NCBI RefSeq assembly: GCF_030811595.1
Contig: NZ_JAUSRB010000001.1
Coordinates: 1,550,001 to 1,614,000, forward strand
Origin: Streptosporangium brasiliense
GTDB taxonomy: Bacteria; Actinomycetota; Actinomycetes; Streptosporangiales; Streptosporangiaceae
Direction: 5' to 3'
Length of the DNA stretch: 64,000 nt
Below, piece by piece: positions 25,757-33,005 of this stretch (positions are counted from its first letter, which is position 1; each line of letters starts with the position of its first letter). Both the position numbers and the translations under genes were made by a program. The notes beneath the pieces were generated by a model. The model worked only from the letters and a program-made list of their open reading frames with translations. It had not been told where the DNA came from and did no database searches.

Positions 25757-25787
25757 ATAATGGATGTCGCCGTATGGGAGGAAGGTT

Positions 25788-26357
25788 ATGGTCAGAGCAG
25801 GGTTGACCCCGCAGCGCCTGGCCCGGGAAGGGGCGGAGCTGGCCGACGAGGTCGGCTTCGACCAGGTGACCGTCTCGGCGCTCGCGCGACGGGTCGACGT
25901 CAAGGTCGCGAGCCTGTACTCGCACCTGAAGAACTCCCAGGACCTCAAGACCAGGATCGCCCTGTTCGCGCTGGAGGAACTCGCCGACCGGGTGGCCGCC
26001 GCCCTGGCCGGGCGGGCCGGCAGGGACGCCCTGGCCGCATTCGCGGACGCCTACCGCGACTACGCCCGGGAGCACCCCGGTCGCTACGCCGCCGCCCGGC
26101 TCCGGCTCGACCCCGAGACGGCGGCCGCCAGTGCCGGCGTCCGGCACGCACAGATGACGCGGGCGATCCTGCGTGGCTACGACCTGACGGAGCCGGACCA
26201 GACGCACGCGGTCCGGATGCTGGGCAGCGTCTTCCACGGCTACGTCAGCCTGGAGACGGCCGGAGGCTTCAGCCACACCGACGTCGACCCGCAGGAGTCC
26301 TGGGCCTGGATCCTGGATTCCCTTGACGCCCTGCTACGGAACCGGGCCACACCCTGA
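25788..26357 (+). CDS. TetR family regulator with WHG-type C-terminal domain
   Basis: A 189-residue repressor. The helix-turn-helix is VTVSALARRVDVKVASLYSHL, followed by a C-terminal domain ending FHGYVSLETAGGF, as in the TetR WHG group. The ATG at 25788 follows GGGAGGAAGG. A perfect 29-bp palindrome sits just upstream. The hydrolase gene downstream is separated by a terminator-like hairpin, so it may or may not belong to the regulon. No divergent intact gene is seen, only a protease remnant. Confidence 0.92.
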   Translation: MVRAGLTPQRLAREGAELADEVGFDQVTVSALARRVDVKVASLYSHLKNSQDLKTRIALFALEELADRVAAALAGRAGRDALAAFADAYRDYAREHPGRYAAARLRLDPETAAASAGVRHAQMTRAILRGYDLTEPDQTHAVRMLGSVFHGYVSLETAGGFSHTDVDPQESWAWILDSLDALLRNRATP

Positions 26358-26361
26358 CCGG

Positions 26362-26392
26362 CGGCGGGCCGCCCCGTGGAGGCGGTCCGCCG
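26362..26392 (+). terminator. Hairpin after the TetR gene
   Basis: CGGCGGGCCGCC and GGCGGTCCGCCG pair over 12 bases with one G-U wobble and a seven-base loop, starting four bases after the stop. Confidence 0.65.
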
Positions 26393-26448
26393 CGCCGCAC
26401 ACCGATGCGCATGTGCGTTCCGGAAATACTGATCGACAAGTTGAGACA

Positions 26449-27627
26449 ATGAATACTGAGCACGACTGGATCACCACACCCATCACCGCGGACATATTGC
26501 GCGGTTTTCTCGACCTGGAAGCGACCGCCCACGGCCTGCTGCCGCATCGGCTGCCCGCTCGGGCACGCCGGCAGATCCCTGACAACCAACTGGCCATGGC
26601 CGAGGCGCAGCCCTCCGGCGTGCGGTTGGCCTTCCGCACCCGGGCCACCGTGATCGAACTGGACACGTTGCCCACCAAGCGGATCTACCGAGGTTTCCCT
26701 GCCCCGCCGGACGGCGTGTACGACCTGCTGGTCGATGGCCGTCTCACTGCCCAGGCCACGGTGGCCGGCGGCAGAGTCCACACGATCATCGACATGGTCA
26801 CCCAGTCCGCCGAACTGCGTGAGGGGCCTGCCGGCACCGCCCGGTTCACTGATCTGCCGGCGGATGACAAGGATGTCGAGATCTGGCTTCCGCATACGGA
26901 GGTCACCGAGCTGATCGCCTTGCGCACCGACGCCCCGGTCGAGCCGGCGCGGGACAGCGGGCGCAGAGTATGGCTGCACCACGGCAGTTCCATCAGCCAC
27001 GGTTCGAACGCCGCCCACCCGACCGCCACCTGGCCGGCCCTGGCAGCCGCCCGGAGCGGAGTGGAACTGGTCAACCTGGGGTTCGGTGGCAGCGCCCTGC
27101 TGGACCCGTTCACCGCCCGTGCGATGCGGGACACCCCCGCGGACCTGATCAGCGTCAAGCTCGGCATCAATGTCGTCAACGGCGACGTGATGCGCCTGCG
27201 CGCCTTCACCCCTGCGGTCCACGGCTTCCTGGACACCATCCGCGAGGGGCATCCGACCACTCCGCTGCTGGTCGTGTCCCCCATCCTGTGCCCGATCCAG
27301 GAGGACACCCCCGGCCCTCTCGCGCCCGACTTCGACGGCGGGACCTTGCGGTTCAAGGCCACGGGCGATCCAGCCGAACGCGCCGCCGGGCGTCTGACGC
27401 TCAACGTCATCCGCGACGAACTCGCCCGCATCGTCGAACAGCGGACGGCTGACGACCCGAACCTGCACTTCTTCGACGGCCGTGACCTTTACGGCGAGAC
27501 GGACTACGCCGAACTCCCGCTGCCCGACGAGGTCCACCCCGATCCCGCAGGACACCGCCGTATCGGTGAGAACTTCGCGCGGCTCGTGTTCGGCGCCGGC
27601 GGTCCCTTCGCCGCCAGGACCGGCTGA
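26449..27627 (+). CDS. SGNH/GDSL-family hydrolase
   Basis: A 392-residue protein. The N-terminal 165 residues form a beta domain. The C-terminal SGNH domain has the Ser block HHGSSISHG, the Gly block LGFGGSALLDP, the Asn block LGINVVNGD and the catalytic dyad DEVHPDP. No signal peptide is seen. Such two-domain proteins in actinobacteria are lipase or carbohydrate-esterase-like with unknown substrate. The ATG at 26449 gives this N-terminus; there is no strong ribosome site. The gene is slightly less GC-rich than its neighbours. Confidence 0.88.
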   Translation: MNTEHDWITTPITADILRGFLDLEATAHGLLPHRLPARARRQIPDNQLAMAEAQPSGVRLAFRTRATVIELDTLPTKRIYRGFPAPPDGVYDLLVDGRLTAQATVAGGRVHTIIDMVTQSAELREGPAGTARFTDLPADDKDVEIWLPHTEVTELIALRTDAPVEPARDSGRRVWLHHGSSISHGSNAAHPTATWPALAAARSGVELVNLGFGGSALLDPFTARAMRDTPADLISVKLGINVVNGDVMRLRAFTPAVHGFLDTIREGHPTTPLLVVSPILCPIQEDTPGPLAPDFDGGTLRFKATGDPAERAAGRLTLNVIRDELARIVEQRTADDPNLHFFDGRDLYGETDYAELPLPDEVHPDPAGHRRIGENFARLVFGAGGPFAARTG

Positions 27628-27780
27628 CCGCACCAGCCTGAGCCCTGCCTGCCCGGCACGCCGTGCTGGGGCGGAGGCTCGGGGAAACGGACCGGTGGCA
27701 ACACCGACACCGCGCCCCGGGCCGACCGCACAAGTCCTTTTCCCCGCCAGAGCCGGCAGATCGCGTCGGCCCGAGGTCAG

Positions 27781-30700
27781 TCAGGCGATGCCGTAGGCGC
27801 GCGTGATGGTCTGGGTGAGCGAAGCGCCGGCGGCGTCGGTGACGGCGACTCGAAGGGAGACGAACCCCTGCGTGCGTGGGTTCTGGACGGCGGCCTTCCA
27901 GCCGGACCCGGAAGGCACGACCGGAACCGGCCGCCACGTCTCTCCGTCGTCGAAGGACGCTTCCAGCCGGACGGATCTCACCTTCGTCTCGGCGGCGCCG
28001 GGGTTGCGTTCCACCCACATGGGCACCCTGGTCACCGTGCCGGGCTTGGCTCGGTTGTAGGCGTCGAGGCCGGTCGGGGCGTACCGCATCGCGGCAAGCG
28101 GCAGCGGCCGTCGATCCGCGGTGCGGGCCGAGTCGAACTCCCACACGGCCTTCACCGCCGTGGACAGCGCCGTGTGCGGAACCTGTCTGCTCATCGACAC
28201 GCCCAGCGTGTACCTGGTCGGCGCCGGCGGCAGGACGGCGTCCAGTACGCAGGTCGGGAGCTCGGCGATGTCGCAACCGGACAGCTCGGCCTGGGCGAGC
28301 ACCTGCCCGCCGGTGCTGAGTGTGGCGGTGCCGGTGGCCGCCCGGTCCGTGCCGGTACGGCCCGCGACGCCGTCAGCGAAGAGCGGGCCCGCGTTGAAGT
28401 GCAGGCCGTCTCCGGTACGGGTGCCGGTCACGGTGACGAGGGACGGCCCGGCAACCGCCGCGTTCCACACTTCCCGGGTGTGCCCGCGCTTCATGAGCGT
28501 GCCGGAGTCGGACATCACCGTGGTGCCGGTCTGTAATGTGCTCTCCCAGACGGTGCCCGGCGTACGGTGATACGTGACGCTGCCCGGCAGGCTCACCTCC
28601 GCCGGAAGCGACTGCAGAAAGAGAGGCACGCCGTCGTCGGACCGCGGCGCGAAGCGCGGCGCGCCCTTGGCCGCGACGCCGGAGGCGTGGTAAGTCGCGG
28701 TTACTTCGGCGAGGTCGTCGCGGCGTGCCAGGGAACCGGGGTCTTCGGGGATTCCCCCGGTGCGGCGGTCGAGGAGGTCGTACAGGTAGGGGCGCCCGGA
28801 GGAATCCTCGCCGTCCCAGATGCTCCTGATCATGTAACGCAGCCCGGCCTCCCGCGCGGGAACGGCGAAGAGATCGCTGCGGACGTCCAGCGCGGCTCCC
28901 CAGGTCACCCCCCACTTTCCGTTGCTTACCTGGACGTCGACGACGTCGCGGGGTACGACGTCCGGGTCGTCGATCGAGAAGCGGACCTGCTTGCCCTGAC
29001 GGCCGTCCAGGGTCACCTGCCGATCGGCGTCCACGCGCAGATCGGTGTGGGCGAGGGTGATTTTCCGGGTGGAGTCGTAAATCTCGGCGTACAGCTTCCA
29101 GTGCCCCTTCGGCAGCCGGATCGTGCCGGTCGCACTGTCGAGGATCAGCTGTCGTGTCTCGCCGGTCTCGGGATCGTAGATCTGCGTGAAGACGTTGGTG
29201 ACGTCTCCCTCCTTGCCGTACGCCGTGAGCCGCACGTCGTAGGACTCGGGCTCGACGTACGCGCCCGCCAGCGTGCGGACCGTCATCTCGCCGGAGGTGG
29301 CGGTGATCGTCCCCGGGTAGTCGCCGGGGGCCTTGCCGCCGGCGTCGACGGTGAGCGTGACCGACGCCGTGCCCCCGGCGGGCACGTCGAGCCGTCGCGT
29401 GGACAGTTTCACCGTGTCGCCGTCGGCGGCGAGGTTGAGGGTGACGGGAGCGTCGCCGGAGTTGGCGTACGTGAGGGTCGTGGTCTGGGTCCGGGTGGAA
29501 TCGTCCCAGGAGAAGGCGGCCCACACGTTGGGCTTGTCGGCCACGATCGGCTGGTTGATCACCCGTGGCACGTCCACGCGTCCGGCGCCCCCTTCGTACG
29601 GGGTCGCGCCGTCCATGGGCCGCGCGCTGCCGATCAACGCGGACTTGAGCTGCCCGCCGGTCCAGTCGGGGTGCTGCTCGGCGAGGATGGCTGCGGCTCC
29701 TGCGACATGCGGGGCCGCCATCGACGTGCCGTTCAGCGCGATGTGCGGGCCGTCGGCGGTGCCCTCGGCGGCCGCGGCCATGATGCCCACACCGGGCGCG
29801 GTGACGTCGGGTTTGACGGCGTGGTCGCCTTCGCGCGGCCCCTTGCTGGAGAAGCGGGCCAGCCGGTCGTCCCGGTCCACGGCACCGACGGTGAGGGCCG
29901 CGTCGGCGCTGCCGGGACTGGAGACGGGCAGGTCGTGGCGGTTGCCCGCGGACACCACGAACAAGGCTCCCGTCCGCTCGGACAGGGTGTTCACCGCCTG
30001 CTCGAGGGGGTCGAGTTCAGGGGTGTCGGGACCGCCCAGGCTCATGTTGACGATCTTCGCCCTGACCTCCACGGCGGCCCACTCCATGCCGGCGAGGATG
30101 GCGGAGTCGCGGACGTACGCACTGCCGACCTTGCCGATCGCGAGTCTGGCGCCGGGAGCCACGCCTCGGTACTGTCCGCCGGCCCCGGCGACGATGGAGG
30201 CGACATGGGTGCCGTGCCCAACGGTGTCACGCATGTCCGGGTCGTTGCTGAAGTTCCGCTCCTGGACGACGACGTTCTGCAGGTCGGGGTGGCCGGCGTC
30301 GTAGCCGCTGTCGAGCACGGCGACCGTGACGCCCTTGCCGGTCAGGCCGCGCTCCCATGCCTGAGGCGCGCCGATCTGCTTGACGCTGCGATCGAGGTCG
30401 AAGGTGCGGCGGCCGTCCAGCCAGAGCTTCGTCTTCGTCGCGCCGAGTGCGTGGACGCCGCCGGTCAGGTCCTTCCAGGTACGGGCGGCGCTCGCCTTGG
30501 GCACGCTGAGCGCGTTCATACCGAGGCCGGTCAGGCTCCGGGTGGTGCGGGCCCCTGCGGGCGCCCGCTCGGACTGGATGATCAGGGGGATGTCGGCAGT
30601 GGCGTCGTCGTCGTACCGCCAGGCCAGGAGTTGGGTGACGTCGAACAGGCGCCTGTCCAACAGGCCCTGGGCGAGCAAAGGGCGGGCGTCGGATGGGATC

Positions 30701-30939
30701 ACGTACACATGGCCGTCGATCAGCTGCCGGATGAAGCTCACCTGCCTGCCGGGGCCGGGCTCGATGCGCTGGCCGGAACCGGTGATCACGACGCGGTCGC
30801 CGGTGATCAGGGTGACGCCGTCAGGGTCGCCCCTGGGCGCGGACGGCTCGGCGTGGGCCGGGGGCACGCCGAGGAACACGGCCAGAACGGCGGTCAACGA
30901 CCTTGTGAGCAAAGATCGGAACGATGCTGTATCGGACAC
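27781..30939 (-). CDS. Large secreted S8 subtilisin-like serine protease
   Basis: A 1052-residue exported protease. The signal peptide (residues about 10-30) ends PAHA. A prodomain of about 180 residues follows. The S8 catalytic core has Asp in VAVLDSGYD, His in GHGTHVASI and Ser in NGTSMAAPH. The C-terminal 550 residues form beta-sandwich domains, with a cysteine pair GCDIAELPTC. The GTG at 30939 is chosen because GGAG lies five bases upstream. It probably degrades extracellular protein; specificity is unknown. It converges with the SGNH hydrolase. Confidence 0.93.
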   Translation of the reverse strand: MSDTASFRSLLTRSLTAVLAVFLGVPPAHAEPSAPRGDPDGVTLITGDRVVITGSGQRIEPGPGRQVSFIRQLIDGHVYVIPSDARPLLAQGLLDRRLFDVTQLLAWRYDDDATADIPLIIQSERAPAGARTTRSLTGLGMNALSVPKASAARTWKDLTGGVHALGATKTKLWLDGRRTFDLDRSVKQIGAPQAWERGLTGKGVTVAVLDSGYDAGHPDLQNVVVQERNFSNDPDMRDTVGHGTHVASIVAGAGGQYRGVAPGARLAIGKVGSAYVRDSAILAGMEWAAVEVRAKIVNMSLGGPDTPELDPLEQAVNTLSERTGALFVVSAGNRHDLPVSSPGSADAALTVGAVDRDDRLARFSSKGPREGDHAVKPDVTAPGVGIMAAAAEGTADGPHIALNGTSMAAPHVAGAAAILAEQHPDWTGGQLKSALIGSARPMDGATPYEGGAGRVDVPRVINQPIVADKPNVWAAFSWDDSTRTQTTTLTYANSGDAPVTLNLAADGDTVKLSTRRLDVPAGGTASVTLTVDAGGKAPGDYPGTITATSGEMTVRTLAGAYVEPESYDVRLTAYGKEGDVTNVFTQIYDPETGETRQLILDSATGTIRLPKGHWKLYAEIYDSTRKITLAHTDLRVDADRQVTLDGRQGKQVRFSIDDPDVVPRDVVDVQVSNGKWGVTWGAALDVRSDLFAVPAREAGLRYMIRSIWDGEDSSGRPYLYDLLDRRTGGIPEDPGSLARRDDLAEVTATYHASGVAAKGAPRFAPRSDDGVPLFLQSLPAEVSLPGSVTYHRTPGTVWESTLQTGTTVMSDSGTLMKRGHTREVWNAAVAGPSLVTVTGTRTGDGLHFNAGPLFADGVAGRTGTDRAATGTATLSTGGQVLAQAELSGCDIAELPTCVLDAVLPPAPTRYTLGVSMSRQVPHTALSTAVKAVWEFDSARTADRRPLPLAAMRYAPTGLDAYNRAKPGTVTRVPMWVERNPGAAETKVRSVRLEASFDDGETWRPVPVVPSGSGWKAAVQNPRTQGFVSLRVAVTDAAGASLTQTITRAYGIA

Positions 30940-30995
30940 AAGATCTCCGTGTGGAGGATCGGGCTGCCCTCGGTGAGGGTGCAGAGGACGATGAG

Positions 30996-31027
30996 CGCAG
31001 CTCACGGCCGTGAAGCCGTGAGCTGCG
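30996..31027 (-). terminator. Strong terminator of the ECF sigma operon
   Basis: CGCAGCTCACGGC and GCCGTGAGCTGCG form a perfect 13-base stem with a six-base loop (CGTGAA). It lies 96 bases beyond the stop of the membrane-protein gene on the minus strand and upstream of the protease gene, so it insulates the two. Confidence 0.85.
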
Positions 31028-31122
31028 AAGCCTTGAAGCCGCCGGTGGCGGGGTCACCATGCCGCTGCGCCATGCCGCCAGACGACGGCCGCACTGGCAA
31101 TCAACGGCGATGACGGCCGAGG

Positions 31123-31701
31123 TCAGCTGCTGTTGCCGGTTTCCCACCCGGGGTCATCGACTGTGACGCACGGCGTGACCGGGCCGGTGATCGTATGCCC
31201 TGTCAGCCGCCACGACACCTCCCGCTTCTCGGCCGCGGGGGTGCCCTCGTTCCCGGCGAACTCCAGCACCAGGGTGTGGTTTTCGCCGATGTTCCGAGGG
31301 TTGATGTCCAGCCCGCCGTTGTGCATCCGGGCGACCGCGTTCGCGTCCGGCCCCAGGGTCACCGTCCGGCCGACCGTCTCTCCTCTGCCCACCTTGCATG
31401 CCTTGCCCGGTGGGAGGTAGGTGATGTCGGCCGTGACGCCCGCGTCGCGCAGGTCCTGCTCCAGCCGGTCGGCGTCCCTGAACTCGTTGATCTCCACCCT
31501 GACCGTGCCGTCGGCGTTCTTGCTCACCGCGTATGCGGGCTCCTCCGTCCCGGTCAGCACCGGAACGATGAACGCCGCCGCTGCGGCGAGAAGGGCCACC
31601 GCGCCGCCTGCGTACAGCCGGCGGGTGACGCGGCGACGCCGCTCGGTACGGTAGGTGATCTCGGTTTTGAGTTCCATCAGCAGTTGCTCCTGGTATTTCA
31701 T
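31123..31701 (-). CDS. Membrane-anchored protein co-encoded with an ECF sigma factor
   Basis: A 192-residue protein. A short, basic cytoplasmic N-terminus (EITYRTERRRRVTRR) is followed by one transmembrane helix (about residues 32-50) and an extracytoplasmic domain of 140 residues with two cysteines. The start ATG overlaps the sigma-factor stop (ATGA), so the proteins are made together. The topology fits an anti-sigma factor or a sensory partner, but the typical zinc anti-sigma motif is missing. I infer only that it is a partner of the sigma factor. Confidence 0.82.
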   Translation of the reverse strand: MKYQEQLLMELKTEITYRTERRRRVTRRLYAGGAVALLAAAAAFIVPVLTGTEEPAYAVSKNADGTVRVEINEFRDADRLEQDLRDAGVTADITYLPPGKACKVGRGETVGRTVTLGPDANAVARMHNGGLDINPRNIGENHTLVLEFAGNEGTPAAEKREVSWRLTGHTITGPVTPCVTVDDPGWETGNSS

Positions 31702-32249
31702 CCCGATGCTCCAGTCATGACGAAGGGCAGGTTCCGGAGCTTCTTGCGGGCGCGGTGCAGACGCACCTTGGCGGCGCTGTGCCCGATGCCGAGGGCGAGC
31801 GCGGCCTCGGTGACCGTGAGCTGATCGATGACGACCAGCTCCAGTACCGCGCGCTCCCCCTCCGGTAGATCGGCCATGGCCTCGAACGCCTGCCTGGTGT
31901 GCCGCTCCGCGTCGATGCGCTCCTCCAGTTCGGCGAAGTCGTCAACGTCGAGCGTGCGCCGCCCGCTCACCCGACCCGTCAGCTGATGCTGCTTGTACGC
32001 TCTGCGCCGCTCAGCGGAGATCGTCTTGCGGGCGACGCCGTAGAGCCAGGCGATCTCGGTACCCAGCTCGGCCCGGTAGGTGTGGGCCGAGTCGAGCACT
32101 GCCACGAACACCTCGGCCACCAGGTCGGCGACGGTGTGCGGGTCGTCGACCCGGCGGGCGAGGAAGCAGGTGACCGCATCCACATGCCGCCGGTAGAAGG
32201 CCTCGAAGGCCACAGGATCTGTGGCGATCTTCGCCTGTTTGCGACGCAC
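31698..32249 (-). CDS. ECF-type RNA polymerase sigma factor
   Basis: A 183-residue sigma factor with region 2 (FEAFYRRHVDAVTCFLARRV through AWLYGVARKTI) and region 4 (LPEGERAVLELVVIDQLTV, then ALGIGHSAAKVRLHRARKKL). There is no region 3, as is typical of ECF factors. The GTG at 32249 has GGGAG eight bases upstream; the long open frame before it has no homology. It is co-translated with the membrane protein downstream, and the pair ends at a strong hairpin. Its regulon cannot be read. Confidence 0.93.
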   Translation of the reverse strand: MRRKQAKIATDPVAFEAFYRRHVDAVTCFLARRVDDPHTVADLVAEVFVAVLDSAHTYRAELGTEIAWLYGVARKTISAERRRAYKQHQLTGRVSGRRTLDVDDFAELEERIDAERHTRQAFEAMADLPEGERAVLELVVIDQLTVTEAALALGIGHSAAKVRLHRARKKLRNLPFVMTGASG

Positions 32250-33005
32250 CGGTCGTGCTCCCTTCGTCGATTTCGCCCCTGCTTGGTGAGAACCGGCAAA
32301 AGGGTTACATCCACAGACCGTGTTTCTTGGCAGCAATATCGGAGCGGCTCCTTGCCTCGGTGACGGACGCGGGTGACGGCAGATCCGGCTGAACGGCACC
32401 GTGGCCGACGTCACCGAGGTCAAGGGGTACCTGGGCGATGCTTGCCGGTAACGAGCGGACAGCCGCCGGCGCTGAGGACGGCCACGGCAGGGCGCCCCGG
32501 TCTGGACGACACGCGGCAGCGTGAGGACGACCTGCGGGGTGTGTTTCTTCTGTATTCCGGCCGCCCCCCGCATAACGGGGGTCCCGGTAGCAATGAAGAA
32601 ATTTCCAATGGATATGCAGGTCGAAGTCCCGGTAAGGCCTTTCGGGGATAATCTGACGACGGACTGCTGATCTGTGTGTCCGTTGCCCCCCGCGCCGTTA
32701 CTGCCGGGACCCCACTCTGTTCGAGGCGTCACTGAACTGTGGGTTACTGCCTGCGGCAACCGGCGGCCGGGTGTCGGGCGGAACGTCGAGTGCCCCGGCG
32801 GGGTGTCGGTAGGCCATAGGCGCAGGGCGGCGGCTGCGGGTCAGGCGCGGGGTGAGGGACAGGGGGATCCACCGTCCGGGGCGGCTGCGCGTGCCGCTCC
32901 CCGCCACTTTCACTTTATATCAGAGTCGCGCGTCTCATGAGGCGTCAGAAAGTGCTTCATACTTGCCCGTTGCGAACCGGCCCGACAGACGATGGAGCGA
33001 CGGAA
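32250..33005. other. Long intergenic region between the sigma factor and rph
   Basis: No convincing gene is visible in 756 bases. Two divergent promoters must lie here. TTTATAT at about 32915-32921 is a likely -10 region for rph and would give a leader of about 75 bases to the TTG start. A short open stretch ending at a TAA near 32450 (NGTVADVTEVKGYLGDACR) could be a degraded gene end, but I cannot assign it. Confidence 0.6.
32742..32761 (+). promoter_or_regulatory. Candidate rifamycin-associated element upstream of rph
   Basis: GGTTACTGCCTGCGGCAACC is an imperfect 20-bp inverted repeat (7 of 10 pairs plus one T-G) about 260 bases before the rph start. Rifamycin-inactivating genes in actinobacteria are known to be preceded by a conserved inverted repeat called RAE, and the core CTGCGGCAA is similar to what I remember of it. 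I do not recall the consensus with certainty. Confidence 0.35.

Noticed and set aside
25345-25758. Minus-strand 137-codon frame between two TetR units
   Set aside because: Overlaps a real gene end and the operator; Arg-rich without any motif.
32390-32450. Gene end reading NGTVADVTEVKGYLGDACR before a TAA
   Set aside because: Too short, no start and no family recognised; kept only as a remark on the intergenic region.
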